Source: SZUA-370 sp034003955 (GTDB lineage Bacteria; Spirochaetota; Spirochaetia; Treponematales; UBA12059). From it: DNA of 51,112 nucleotides. The stretch is taken from assembly GCA_034003955.1 (NCBI GenBank), contig JAVEXO010000017.1, positions 1-51,112 of the forward strand, in the 5' to 3' direction. The stretch's first letter is position 1, and each line of letters opens with the position of its first letter. Position numbers and translations under genes: made by a program. Shown here piece by piece: positions 43,916 through 51,112 of this stretch. A model generated the notes under the pieces. The model was given only the letters and a program-made list of their open reading frames with translations, was not told the origin of the DNA and did no database searches.

Positions 43916-44416
43916 TTAGGATTTAGGTGTGCGTATCAGTCCAAGCCCCTGCCGTATCGCTCCGAGGTGCCAGGCGCCGTGGGCGAGTTGTCCTAGCAGA
44001 CCGGTAAGATTCATCTGGTCTCCCCAGGGGAGGCCAGAAGCGACGGCATCCTTTAACGCCAGGTACTGTTCTCTTAGTTCCACCAGCAGATTTTCCCATG
44101 TCTGACCATCGACACTGGAGTATTTCCAGCTGTCTTTCCACACGGCAGAGGCATGCACGTTCTCGCCACGTAGCGCCCGGTTAGCCAGGTCGAGAGCAAA
44201 CACGATGTGGCCGGCGTGGGTCGCAGCCCCTGCCGCGTCTCCGGCACTGAATGGAGTAGAGGCCTCCGTAGCGCTGAGTCGTTCCAGCGTTCCTAGCAGC
44301 CCACAGCCAGGCTCGTTATCGGCGAACCAGGTCATCCTCGGATCCTCAGGCCCTTCGTATGCCTCAGTAATAAGAGTAGACAGTATGGATGATAGTATTT
44401 CAGTATCTAGATTCAT
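43916..44416 (-). CDS. DinB-like four-helix bundle protein
   Basis: This 166-residue protein has the histidine pattern of the DinB/YfiT-like superfamily: a first His in THAGHIVFALDLANRAL near residues 66-82, and HGAWHLGAIRQGLGL near 145-159. These proteins bind a metal and many are thiol-dependent transferases. ATG 44416 is set by GGAGG 5 bases upstream; a longer start is poorer. It lies 18 bases beyond the aminotransferase stop and is probably in its transcript. The reaction is unknown. Confidence 0.78.
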   Translation of the reverse strand: MNLDTEILSSILSTLITEAYEGPEDPRMTWFADNEPGCGLLGTLERLSATEASTPFSAGDAAGAATHAGHIVFALDLANRALRGENVHASAVWKDSWKYSSVDGQTWENLLVELREQYLALKDAVASGLPWGDQMNLTGLLGQLAHGAWHLGAIRQGLGLIRTPKS

Positions 44417-44434
44417 GATAGCCTCCAAATAGAC

Positions 44435-45352
44435 TCAAAGCTCCATCTGTTTATTGAAGTAGGTATTGAGAAAATCATCATACACGTCTTTAATCCTGTC
44501 AATTTCCTGAGCAGGAGATAAGCGCATATGTCTTGAATCGGTGGGAACCATGCTCGATGCGGCAAGGGGAACGATGCCCGCTCCTCCGTCCCGCTCGGCC
44601 ACGCCGACCAAGGTCTGTACGGCGATGACACGGCTCGATGTACTGGTCACTGCAAGCGCGAACACACCCGAGAGCGCCTCTGCCACTGAGAGTGGCCGCT
44701 CTACGGTCTTGATCCCGACCTTAGCAAGCGCTTCAATCAGGGTTCTGCGTGTTATTCCCTCCAGCGCGTCGTCTCGAGGAGGCGTGTAGGCGATCCGGGC
44801 CTCTCCTCGTTTGGCGTAGAACAGGTTGGTGCGTGTACCCTCGGTGATCTCGTCACGGCCATTGACGAGCAAGGCATCATAGCACCCCTGGCTGGTAGCG
44901 GCCCGGTAGGCCACGGTGGAGAGCAGCATGGACAGACTCTTGGCCGCTGGAAAATGCCGCTCTCCTATGAATAGAAGGCATGATACACCGGACTTGTATG
45001 CAGCAGCTGGTGGAATGATGGGAGGCAGCATGAATATATACCAGTCGGCGTCCCGTCCCTCTCGGCCGATTAGCATTATTTTTATATTACTTTCTCTTAT
45101 ACCATTGGCATGGTCCAGCAGATGCATGGCCACGACGACCTTCTCAGGGGTAAGCGTGTGCTGTATCCCAAGAACCTCAGCCGATCGTATCAATCGATCC
45201 GCATGGAACTCAGGAAAGTACAGAAGCCCCTGGCGGATCTTAAGCGTCTCGTAACAGCCATATCCGTACGTAACATCGGTATCACTCAGAGTAGTGCTCG
45301 CCATGCTTGGAGAGGCCAATTCACCGTTGACTACTATGTTCTTGCCTATCAT
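44435..45352 (-). CDS. class IV aminotransferase (branched-chain / D-amino acid / PabC type)
   Basis: This 305-residue PLP enzyme has the fold-type IV features: DTDVTYGYGCYETLKI near residues 24-39, the PLP lysine in FPAAKSLSMLL near 142, the EITEGTRTNLFY segment near 178-189 and GITRRTLIEAL near 208. Members transaminate branched-chain or D-amino acids or act as aminodeoxychorismate lyase; the sequence does not settle which. The ATG at 45352 is the first Met preceding the core. It is divergent from the FAD oxidoreductase and followed by the DinB-like gene. Confidence 0.87.
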   Translation of the reverse strand: MIGKNIVVNGELASPSMASTTLSDTDVTYGYGCYETLKIRQGLLYFPEFHADRLIRSAEVLGIQHTLTPEKVVVAMHLLDHANGIRESNIKIMLIGREGRDADWYIFMLPPIIPPAAAYKSGVSCLLFIGERHFPAAKSLSMLLSTVAYRAATSQGCYDALLVNGRDEITEGTRTNLFYAKRGEARIAYTPPRDDALEGITRRTLIEALAKVGIKTVERPLSVAEALSGVFALAVTSTSSRVIAVQTLVGVAERDGGAGIVPLAASSMVPTDSRHMRLSPAQEIDRIKDVYDDFLNTYFNKQMEL

Positions 45353-45443
45353 GCCTGCCCCCTGTGTTCTTTGCACACATACCATAGTACTGGACTATGG
45401 TCGGCTCATCCACCATCCTGGACAGTCTTGACGACAAAACTGT

Positions 45444-45471
45444 TTGACAAATACAACAGAAAATGTAATCT
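45444..45471 (+). promoter_or_regulatory. promoter of the FAD oxidoreductase gene
   Basis: TTGACA at 45444-45449, a 16-base spacer and TAATCT at 45466-45471 lie 40 bases upstream of ATG 45512. Confidence 0.55.
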
Positions 45472-45511
45472 TAAAAACAATTCTATGCTTGCAGGAAAAA
45501 AAAGGTGCGAC

Positions 45512-47092
45512 ATGAAACATGATGTAGTAATTGTTGGCGGAGGACTTGCCGGTCTTAGCGCGGCCGCGTATCTCTGTAAGGCCGGTCTTTCGGTGGCAAT
45601 CCTGGAGAAAGAACAGAAATTCGGGGGGCTTGTAAACTCATTCGAACGCGACGGTTTCATTTTCGACGGAGGCATACGAGCCATAGAGAATTCTGGCATC
45701 GTGACGCCAATGCTTAAGCAACTTGGGATAGACATAGATTTTCTTTCTAGCCCCGTGTCTGTAGGTTTTGGTAAGGACGTACTCAGGCTGGCTTCCAATG
45801 AGAGTCTAGAAGACTACAAGATGCTCCTGATCCGTCAGTTCCCAAACGATGCAGACGATATAAAAGCTATAATAGCAACAATAGCGACCGTCATGGAGTA
45901 TATGGATGTCCTTTATGGCATAGACAACCCTCTGTTCCTCGATCTTAAGAATGCCCCGGAGTATGTCTATAAAACCATACTGCCCTGGCTTCTCAAGTAC
46001 ATCCTGACCATGCCCAAAGTGGGAAAGCTGCAACTTCCAGTGGATGAATACCTTGCCAGATTTACAAAAAATCAGGCCTTGATAGATATGATAGGTCAAC
46101 ATTTCTTCAAGAAGACCCCAACCTTCTTTGCTCTATCATACTTCAGCCTCTATCTGGATTATCGCTATCCCATGGGCGGCACGGGTAGTCTACCTGCTAA
46201 AATGCTTGACTACATACAGGCACATGGGGGAGAGCCTCTGGCTAAGACGGAGGTTTCACTGATCGACCCTCAAAGACGACTCGTCGCAGACACACAGGGT
46301 AATGAATATGAATACACCATGCTGTTATGGGCGGCCGATTCTCGCTTCCTCTATAGGAACATAGACATAGCATCTATGCCATCAGGCAGGCAGAAGGCTA
46401 GAGTCCAGGCCAAGGCCATCGAGGTGGCAGACAAGAAAGGCGGGGACTCAATATTCACACTCTATCTAGCCTTGAATCTTGATTCGTCGTACCTCTCAGA
46501 CAAGGCGAGTCCTCATCTTTTCTACACCCCCGTCATTAAGGGGCTATCGTCGCTTGGTCCGATTCCATCCATGTACACCGACAAGGAGAGCATAAAAACC
46601 TGGATACGCTCCTACCTGGAACTAACGACCTATGAGATATCATGTCCAGCATTGCGAGATCCCAGCCTGGCTCCTGCAGGAAAAACAGGCCTAATAGTCA
46701 GCACGCTCATGGATTATGGAATAGTCAAGGGCGTCAGCGATGCAGGCTGGTACGATAATTTCAAAGACTTATGCTCTGATATAATCGTAGAGGTTCTCCA
46801 GAACAGCATCTACCCAGGACTTGCATCGGCAATACTGGACAAATTCTCGTCCACACCTCTTACCATAGAAAAGACTACCGGCAATTCTGACGGAGCCATA
46901 ACAGGATGGGCATTTACAAACCCGTCAATTCCTGCCATACACGACCTACCCAAGGTGGCACAGTCTGTACGAACACCAATACCGGGTGTATATCAAGCGG
47001 GTCAGTGGAGTTTCAGCCCGTCGGGTCTACCCATTTCAATACTGACAGGCAAGTTGGCAGCAGACGCCATAATCAAACAGCTTAAAAGGTAG
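45512..47092 (+). CDS. CrtI/phytoene-desaturase-like FAD-dependent oxidoreductase
   Basis: This 526-residue flavoprotein has the N-terminal dinucleotide fold VVIVGGGLAGLSAAAYL at residues 5-21 with ILEKEQKFGGLVNSFERDG following, and the C-terminal FAD motif GVYQAGQWSFSPSGLPIS near 498-515. This matches the CrtI/retinol saturase/amine oxidase superfamily, which oxidises or isomerises polyene or amine substrates. No carotenoid genes adjoin it. AAGGTG sits 4 bases before ATG 45512. It is followed after 7 bases by an MFS transporter, suggesting that the two act on or export the same compound. Confidence 0.87.
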   Translation: MKHDVVIVGGGLAGLSAAAYLCKAGLSVAILEKEQKFGGLVNSFERDGFIFDGGIRAIENSGIVTPMLKQLGIDIDFLSSPVSVGFGKDVLRLASNESLEDYKMLLIRQFPNDADDIKAIIATIATVMEYMDVLYGIDNPLFLDLKNAPEYVYKTILPWLLKYILTMPKVGKLQLPVDEYLARFTKNQALIDMIGQHFFKKTPTFFALSYFSLYLDYRYPMGGTGSLPAKMLDYIQAHGGEPLAKTEVSLIDPQRRLVADTQGNEYEYTMLLWAADSRFLYRNIDIASMPSGRQKARVQAKAIEVADKKGGDSIFTLYLALNLDSSYLSDKASPHLFYTPVIKGLSSLGPIPSMYTDKESIKTWIRSYLELTTYEISCPALRDPSLAPAGKTGLIVSTLMDYGIVKGVSDAGWYDNFKDLCSDIIVEVLQNSIYPGLASAILDKFSSTPLTIEKTTGNSDGAITGWAFTNPSIPAIHDLPKVAQSVRTPIPGVYQAGQWSFSPSGLPISILTGKLAADAIIKQLKR

Positions 47093-47099
47093 TAGCGAT

Positions 47100-48314
47100 A
47101 TGGCTACAAAGAAGGACCCCATGCAGGCCAAACAAAACACAGGCACAGAAGCCTCTTTCATTAGAACACCGTTCATATGGGTTCTCTATCTCTTGCTTGG
47201 TCTTTTTTCGTTCATGCTTTCTATGATTGGCCCCATGGTTCCTTATTTGCGTGATGAATTCTCCATCACATATGGCCTTGCTGGCCTGCATCAAAGCGCC
47301 TTCGCCGTTGGCATGGTGACGATGGGCCTGGCTGGCAGCCGACTTATACGAAAGTATGGCATCACCGTGAGCCTGTGGGCCGGCATGGCTGATATGATTC
47401 TAGGCCTCCTCGTCATGGTACTAGCCAAGGGACCAGCCTTGACTATAGGAGGCGTATTCCTCATGAGCCTCGGAGGCACCGTGGCTCTGGCTGCCATTCA
47501 GACATCCTTTGCCACCGTCCCGTCGGCCTTTCGTGGCAAGGTCATAATGGAGGCCAATGTCATAGCCGCGGCCCTCACCATGCTCGTACCATTGGTGCTG
47601 CTGGCGGGCTCGCACTCGATACTGGGATGGCGCATCGTTCTTCCTACCATGGCACTGGCCCTCTTTGTCGTTGCCAGTTTTGGCATTCCTGCTACCAAGA
47701 GGCATCAAGGAGCACGCGATGAGCGGGCAGATGTGGGCGGCGGAAGACTAGGAGCCGCCTACTGGAGAATGTGGCTTGTGGTATTCTTTGGCGTCACCGT
47801 TGAATGGGCCATCAGCTTCTGGTGCATGACCTACCTGCTTGGCCTTCCTGGCAACTCGCGAGAATTAGCGGCGGCGGGAACGGTGCTACTCGGGCTATCG
47901 GCGGTGACGGGGCGCTTCGTTTCAAGCAGAGTCAGTCATCGTATAAGCGAACAGCGCCTCATGCTTGTTGTTATGGCCATAGTCATGCTCGGCTTTCCCC
48001 TGTACTGGTTAAGGGCCAATGTAATACTCACCTTCATCGGCCTGGCATTATGCGGCTTTGGTTCGTCTAATTTCTACCCACTCGGCCTGTCACTCGCCTT
48101 TGGCCACGCACCTGGCAATGCGGCCAAGGCTAGCTCTCTGATGCCAGTAGCCTCCGGAACGGCCATAGGGATTGCCCCGTTTATGTTAGGACGCTTAGCA
48201 GACGCCTACGACATGCGCTTAGCCCTTTGGTACATTCCAATAGGGCTGATAATGATGCTCCTCGTTATGGTACTAGACTCAAGGCTCAGGCAAGGCCCAA
48301 CCCTGTCATCGTAA
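47100..48314 (+). CDS. MFS transporter
   Basis: This 404-residue protein has about twelve helices and a single-protein MFS layout. The first helix begins at IWVLYLLLGLFSFML near residues 23-37, and SRLIRKYGITVSLWAG near 80 occupies the loop 2-3 motif. The type resembles cyanate/nitroimidazole-type (CynX) or sugar transporters. It is 7 bases downstream of the FAD oxidoreductase and so is in the same operon. Substrate unknown. ATG 47100 has a weak AGG upstream. Confidence 0.88.
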   Translation: MATKKDPMQAKQNTGTEASFIRTPFIWVLYLLLGLFSFMLSMIGPMVPYLRDEFSITYGLAGLHQSAFAVGMVTMGLAGSRLIRKYGITVSLWAGMADMILGLLVMVLAKGPALTIGGVFLMSLGGTVALAAIQTSFATVPSAFRGKVIMEANVIAAALTMLVPLVLLAGSHSILGWRIVLPTMALALFVVASFGIPATKRHQGARDERADVGGGRLGAAYWRMWLVVFFGVTVEWAISFWCMTYLLGLPGNSRELAAAGTVLLGLSAVTGRFVSSRVSHRISEQRLMLVVMAIVMLGFPLYWLRANVILTFIGLALCGFGSSNFYPLGLSLAFGHAPGNAAKASSLMPVASGTAIGIAPFMLGRLADAYDMRLALWYIPIGLIMMLLVMVLDSRLRQGPTLSS

Positions 48315-48360
48315 CCATGGGCCATTGACCCCACGTTAGTAGTTTGGGTACCCTGCCGTG

Positions 48361-49050
48361 ATGCCACCAACCCATGATACAGGCTTCGAACCCATATACC
48401 GGGAATTCTGTTGGAATTGTCGCAGACCGGCATCACTCTGCCTCTGCCCTACAGAAAGCCCCATGATAACGAAGACCAGAATCGTCCTCCTCATGCATCC
48501 CATGGAATGGAAGAGGGAACGTTGTGCAACAGGCAGGCTTACCTGCCTTAACCTTGAGAACAGCGAGATAATCCCAGGGCTCAGCTTTGAACACAATCCC
48601 CGATACCGCGCCTTGGTTGACAATCCTGCAAACTATCCGGTTCTGCTCTATCCGGGGAAGAACGCCTATGATCTATCCACGGGGGATTTCCCTGCGGATC
48701 GACTCGGCACACGACAGCTCGTCATCTTTCTTATAGACTCTACCTGGTCATGTGCTCGGGTGATACTCCGAGAAAGCCCATGCCTCCTTACACTTCAATG
48801 TGTCAAATTCACACCAAGCTCACCGAGCCAGTTTGTTATAAAGAGGCAACCTGCTCCCAATTGTCTATCGACCATAGAAGCAACGCATGAACTACTATTG
48901 GCCCTGGAACGATCAGGGCTCGACAGCTACCCCGACAAAAACCGGCTTCTCAACGTTTTTTTCAGGATGCGTGATTATCAACTGGATAGAATCAAGACCG
49001 ACAACAAGCCACGTAGACGAAAAGACAAAACCGACACACGCACGCTGTAA
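48361..49050 (+). CDS. DTW-domain tRNA aminocarboxypropyltransferase (TapT-like)
   Basis: This protein of about 229 residues has an N-terminal cysteine cluster CWNCRRPASLCLC near residues 17-29 and the DTW-type motif LIDSTWSCARVILRE near residue 122 (DSTW in place of DaTW), plus a basic C-terminus. TapT enzymes transfer an aminocarboxypropyl group from SAM to uridine 47 of tRNA (acp3U). The start may be ATG 48361 or the adjoining GTG 48358; no ribosome binding site is clear. It stands 46 bases after the MFS gene. Confidence 0.87.
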   Translation: MPPTHDTGFEPIYREFCWNCRRPASLCLCPTESPMITKTRIVLLMHPMEWKRERCATGRLTCLNLENSEIIPGLSFEHNPRYRALVDNPANYPVLLYPGKNAYDLSTGDFPADRLGTRQLVIFLIDSTWSCARVILRESPCLLTLQCVKFTPSSPSQFVIKRQPAPNCLSTIEATHELLLALERSGLDSYPDKNRLLNVFFRMRDYQLDRIKTDNKPRRRKDKTDTRTL

Positions 49051-49126
49051 TTACTTTCAGGACAAAGAGTAACTACTCTATAAAAAACAACAAACAGCAC
49101 TAAGCTCGTCATCGATCCAAGAATTA

Positions 49127-49143
49127 ATAGCCTAATAGGCTAT
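49127..49143. promoter_or_regulatory. perfect palindrome overlapping a -10 box (candidate operator)
   Basis: ATAGCCTA-A-TAGGCTAT is a 17-base perfect palindrome at 49127-49143. It overlaps the TATAAT at 49141-49146 that may serve the downstream XRE gene. A second dyad, TAATC-CTTATA-GATTA, follows at 49151-49166. This is a good place for XRE autorepression. Confidence 0.55.
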
Positions 49144-49217
49144 AATCATATAATCCTTATAGATTATTGAGTCCTTCTCTAGCGAGGGTAGAATCCTAGG
49201 CACGGGAAGGAGATGCC

Positions 49218-49550
49218 GTGCCGAATACCGATGTCCGCGTGCTCTTGGCACGGAACATGAAGCGCTACAGAAAACTCTACAAGCTGTCTCAGATGTCGTT
49301 GGCCGAGAAGGTAGGCTGTTCACCTACGATGATAGGGAACATTGAGATAATGAAAAGATTCCCTTCTCCTGAAAATATAAACTTGATAGCGGAGGCTCTA
49401 TCAATCCCGCCTTCAGAACTATTCGTCGAGGAATCGCGTATATACGACACAATTCGAAATGCCTATGAAGTCAGGGAACAGCTTTCAGCCAATGTTCAAG
49501 AAGCAATAGATAAGACACTTGCCCTTAGGAATCGAGACGAAAACGGCTAA
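49218..49550 (+). CDS. XRE-family HTH regulator, paralogue of the protein at 34153
   Basis: This 110-residue protein has the helix-turn-helix LSQMSLAEKVGCSPTMIGNIE near residues 23-43 and then RFPSPENINLIAEALSIPPSELF, nearly identical in layout to the other XRE protein. It starts at GTG 49218 with AAGGAG 5-6 bases upstream. It converges with the MATE gene, whose 3' end overlaps it by 4 bases. Its upstream region has a perfect palindrome. Target genes are unknown. Confidence 0.9.
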   Translation: MPNTDVRVLLARNMKRYRKLYKLSQMSLAEKVGCSPTMIGNIEIMKRFPSPENINLIAEALSIPPSELFVEESRIYDTIRNAYEVREQLSANVQEAIDKTLALRNRDENG

Positions 49551-50944
49551 ATGCCATCAGGATCGAGCGCATGCTTCCAACGCCCTAGCTTGAAGTAGAT
49601 GAAACCAATCACCGCGGTAAGGAAATTAGAGGCAAACATGGCAACCCAGATGGACAAAGGCCCCAGACTCGTCTTAAAAGCCAGAAAGAATGCAAGCGGA
49701 ACCCGCACACCCCATAATCTGAAAATTGACAGAACCATGATGATCTTGGTGTCTCCTGCCCCCTGAAACGCACCCGTTAGGGCGAAAAACAGGCTAAACA
49801 TGAGCAGGGAGGGAGTTACCACTTTGAACATGATGGCACCAAGCCGTATGGCCTCCTCATTATCCAGGAAAAGCCGTACCAGACTTCCACCATACAGGAA
49901 TGCCAGGCTCAGGAGTGGCAGCTCAAAGACTAGTACCATTAAAAGTGCATTGCGTACGATCCGCTTCGCCAGAGCCGGGTTCTTGGATCCCATCGCACGG
50001 CCCACCAGGCTACCGGTGGCACCGGCTATGCCGTGCGTCGGTATATTGAACATGTTAAAGAGTCTGTTCCCTACACCGAAGGCCGCTATGACAGCGGTAC
50101 CAAAGGTATTGACGACTCCCTGGAGCACCGTAAAGCCGAATGACGACAAACCCTGCCCTACACTTGCAGGGAGGCCTATCCGTAAAAGCAGGCCCCATGA
50201 CCTGAGTGAAGGCCTCATGGCCGCCCTGGACAACTTGAGTCCATCGCGACCACGCATAAGCACGAAAATTGATAGCAGTGCTCCTATAGCCTGTGACGAG
50301 ACGGTGGCTATTGCGGCTCCACTCACACCCATAGCCGGTACCGGTCCAAGGCCAAAGATAAGTATTGGATCCATGACCACGTTGAGAGCCACGGCTATAA
50401 GATGCACCTTAACGGGGGTAAGCGAATCGCCTATGGCGGTGAACGAAGCTTGAAGGGTGAAATACATGAATACAAAAGGGATACCTAAGAATACGATACG
50501 CATATAGACAAGGGCAAAGCCGTAGACATCGGGAGGGGTATTTAGAAGACGCAGGATTGGCGCGGCAACAAGCGCACCCACGATGGCCAAGATGACAGAC
50601 ACTGTCATCAGCAAGGATGCCATCTGATTCATGTAATGATTCATCTTGATGACGTCTGTCTTGCCCTTTGACTGCGCGATGAGGGTCGTGCCGGCGCTCG
50701 ATAATCCTATGCCGAATACCGTAAGAAAGAACACGATACTGAATGCTATTGATGGGGCACCTATCTCTGCAGCCCCTAATCGGCCCAGGAAGAAGGCATC
50801 GGTCAGGTTGTACACCGTCTCTATCGCGCTGCCAAGCATCATGGGCAGGGCAATGGTCAACAGAGCCTTGAATATGTCTGACCCAGGAATGGTACGATTG
50901 AATACTCTGATGCTTCCTGAGTCGAAAGAGGGTTCATTCTTCAC
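49547..50944 (-). CDS. MATE family efflux transporter
   Basis: This 465-residue protein has twelve helices in two MATE halves. The first half has LPMMLGSAIETVYNLTDAFFLGRLG near residues 33-57 and the second begins near 245 with RIGLPASVGQGLSSFGFTVL. MATE pumps export cationic drugs or metabolites with sodium or proton antiport. It starts at GTG 50944; AAGGG lies 13 bases upstream. Monocistronic. The upstream region contains the end of an insertion sequence. Confidence 0.93.
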   Translation of the reverse strand: MKNEPSFDSGSIRVFNRTIPGSDIFKALLTIALPMMLGSAIETVYNLTDAFFLGRLGAAEIGAPSIAFSIVFFLTVFGIGLSSAGTTLIAQSKGKTDVIKMNHYMNQMASLLMTVSVILAIVGALVAAPILRLLNTPPDVYGFALVYMRIVFLGIPFVFMYFTLQASFTAIGDSLTPVKVHLIAVALNVVMDPILIFGLGPVPAMGVSGAAIATVSSQAIGALLSIFVLMRGRDGLKLSRAAMRPSLRSWGLLLRIGLPASVGQGLSSFGFTVLQGVVNTFGTAVIAAFGVGNRLFNMFNIPTHGIAGATGSLVGRAMGSKNPALAKRIVRNALLMVLVFELPLLSLAFLYGGSLVRLFLDNEEAIRLGAIMFKVVTPSLLMFSLFFALTGAFQGAGDTKIIMVLSIFRLWGVRVPLAFFLAFKTSLGPLSIWVAMFASNFLTAVIGFIYFKLGRWKHALDPDGI

Positions 50945-50989
50945 ATTGGCAATACTACCCTTTAGACAAGACTTGTCGCAAGCAGACGT

Positions 50990-51112
50990 TAGTGTTACGA
51001 AGCTTATGGAGACGCAAGCGGGATTGTCCCCCGCTGCGTAACTCTGCTAGCCCCCTGTCATAAGGAGATTAGCATGTTCAAGCCACCCTTCTGCCCCTAT
51101 AAGCAATGCAAG
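50990..51112 (+). mobile_element. left end of an insertion sequence
   Basis: The terminal repeat TAGTGTTACGAAGCTT at 50990-51005 is identical to the left end of the MITE at 42168. It is followed by a strong hairpin (ACGCAAGCGGG 51012-51022 with CCCGCTGCGT 51030-51039, one bulge, 7-base loop) and then the start of a gene with a good ribosome binding site. The element continues past the window. Confidence 0.65.
51074..51112 (+). CDS. 5' fragment of a probable transposase
   Basis: AAGGAG at 51062-51067 precedes ATG 51074; 13 codons are visible (MFKPPFCPYKQCK). The Cys-x4-Cys at residues 7-12 fits the zinc-binding N-terminus of many IS transposases. The gene runs off the window, and the transposase call rests on its place inside the element. 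Confidence 0.55.
   Translation, partial: MFKPPFCPYKQCK

Noticed and set aside
50983..51050. Possible integron attC site at the right edge
   Set aside because: The hairpin and flanking bases do not provide the paired GTTRRRY and RYYYAAC boxes; an IS end explains the repeat better.
1..51112. CRISPR arrays, rRNA genes or prophage modules
   Set aside because: No regularly spaced repeats, rRNA-like sequence or phage structural genes were seen.

Overview
The window is a bacterial chromosome segment of about 50% GC, read here as a member of the Spirochaetota (Treponema/Rectinema-like). This is inference from gene content and style: an SMC protein without a recognisable hinge domain, several hypothetical lipoprotein and membrane genes, a Cache chemoreceptor, GTG/TTG starts with ATGA or TTGA overlaps between consecutive genes, and an excisionase-type HTH fused to a PTS EIIA domain close to recX, rpsI and rplM. 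No 16S rRNA gene or other species marker is present. Coding density is very high and no gene-free stretch exceeds 300 bases. The first 1.2 kb is visibly more AT-rich than the rest and looks foreign.

Layout. 1-1240: AT-rich strip with an ORF cut by an in-frame TAG, then a CPBP-type membrane protease. 1243-4191: a metalloid or metal efflux island with one full-length ArsP/DUF318 permease, a redox-active thioredoxin-like protein and two half-size permeases, divergent from an ArsR-type regulator with a CVC motif. 4197-5847: lysine exporter LysO next to a free-standing B3/B4 (PheRS beta-like) domain protein. 6115-8352: Cache-HAMP chemoreceptor, convergent with a hypothetical exported protein. 9206-16366: a rightward run of an unknown alpha-helical protein, an orphan OppA-like binding protein, a membrane protein, a thymidine-kinase-like protein, a condensation-fold acyltransferase and its DUF6320-type partner; the inner genes overlap by 4 bases. 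16363-24924 (leftward): AlaX-type alanyl-tRNA editing protein, TPR lipoprotein, single-pass membrane protein, SMC, HTH-EIIA fusion, RecX, S9 and L13. 25021-29636: small membrane protein, RNB-family ribonuclease, and a class III nucleotidyl cyclase fused to 2TM and coiled-coil regions. 29692-29765: tRNA-Arg(CCU). 29837-35910: serine beta-lactamase-like hydrolase, an overlapping pair of degenerate cyclase-like proteins, a tocopherol-cyclase-like protein, an XRE regulator and a DUF401 permease. 36081-40890: MFS transporter, PAS-PAS-GGDEF-EAL protein and XdhC-like protein. 40963-43878: orphan TrpB, a 135-bp MITE-like element, and the dipeptidase PepD. 43916-50944: DinB-fold protein, class IV aminotransferase, CrtI-like FAD oxidoreductase, second MFS transporter, DTW-domain tRNA modification enzyme, a paralogue of the XRE regulator, and a MATE pump. 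50990-51112: the left end of an insertion sequence whose terminal repeat matches the MITE after trpB.

Themes. Amino acid and tRNA quality handling recurs (LysO with B3/B4, AlaX, TrpB, PepD, class IV aminotransferase, DTW enzyme). Nucleotide second-messenger proteins recur (an intact-looking class III cyclase, two degenerate cyclase-like proteins, a GGDEF-EAL protein with an apparent I-site). The items best worth follow-up are the split-permease island, the LysO-B3/B4 pair, the cyclase-2TM-coiled-coil fusion, the paired degenerate cyclases, the orphan OppA/TK-like/acyltransferase operon, and the matched MITE and IS end.
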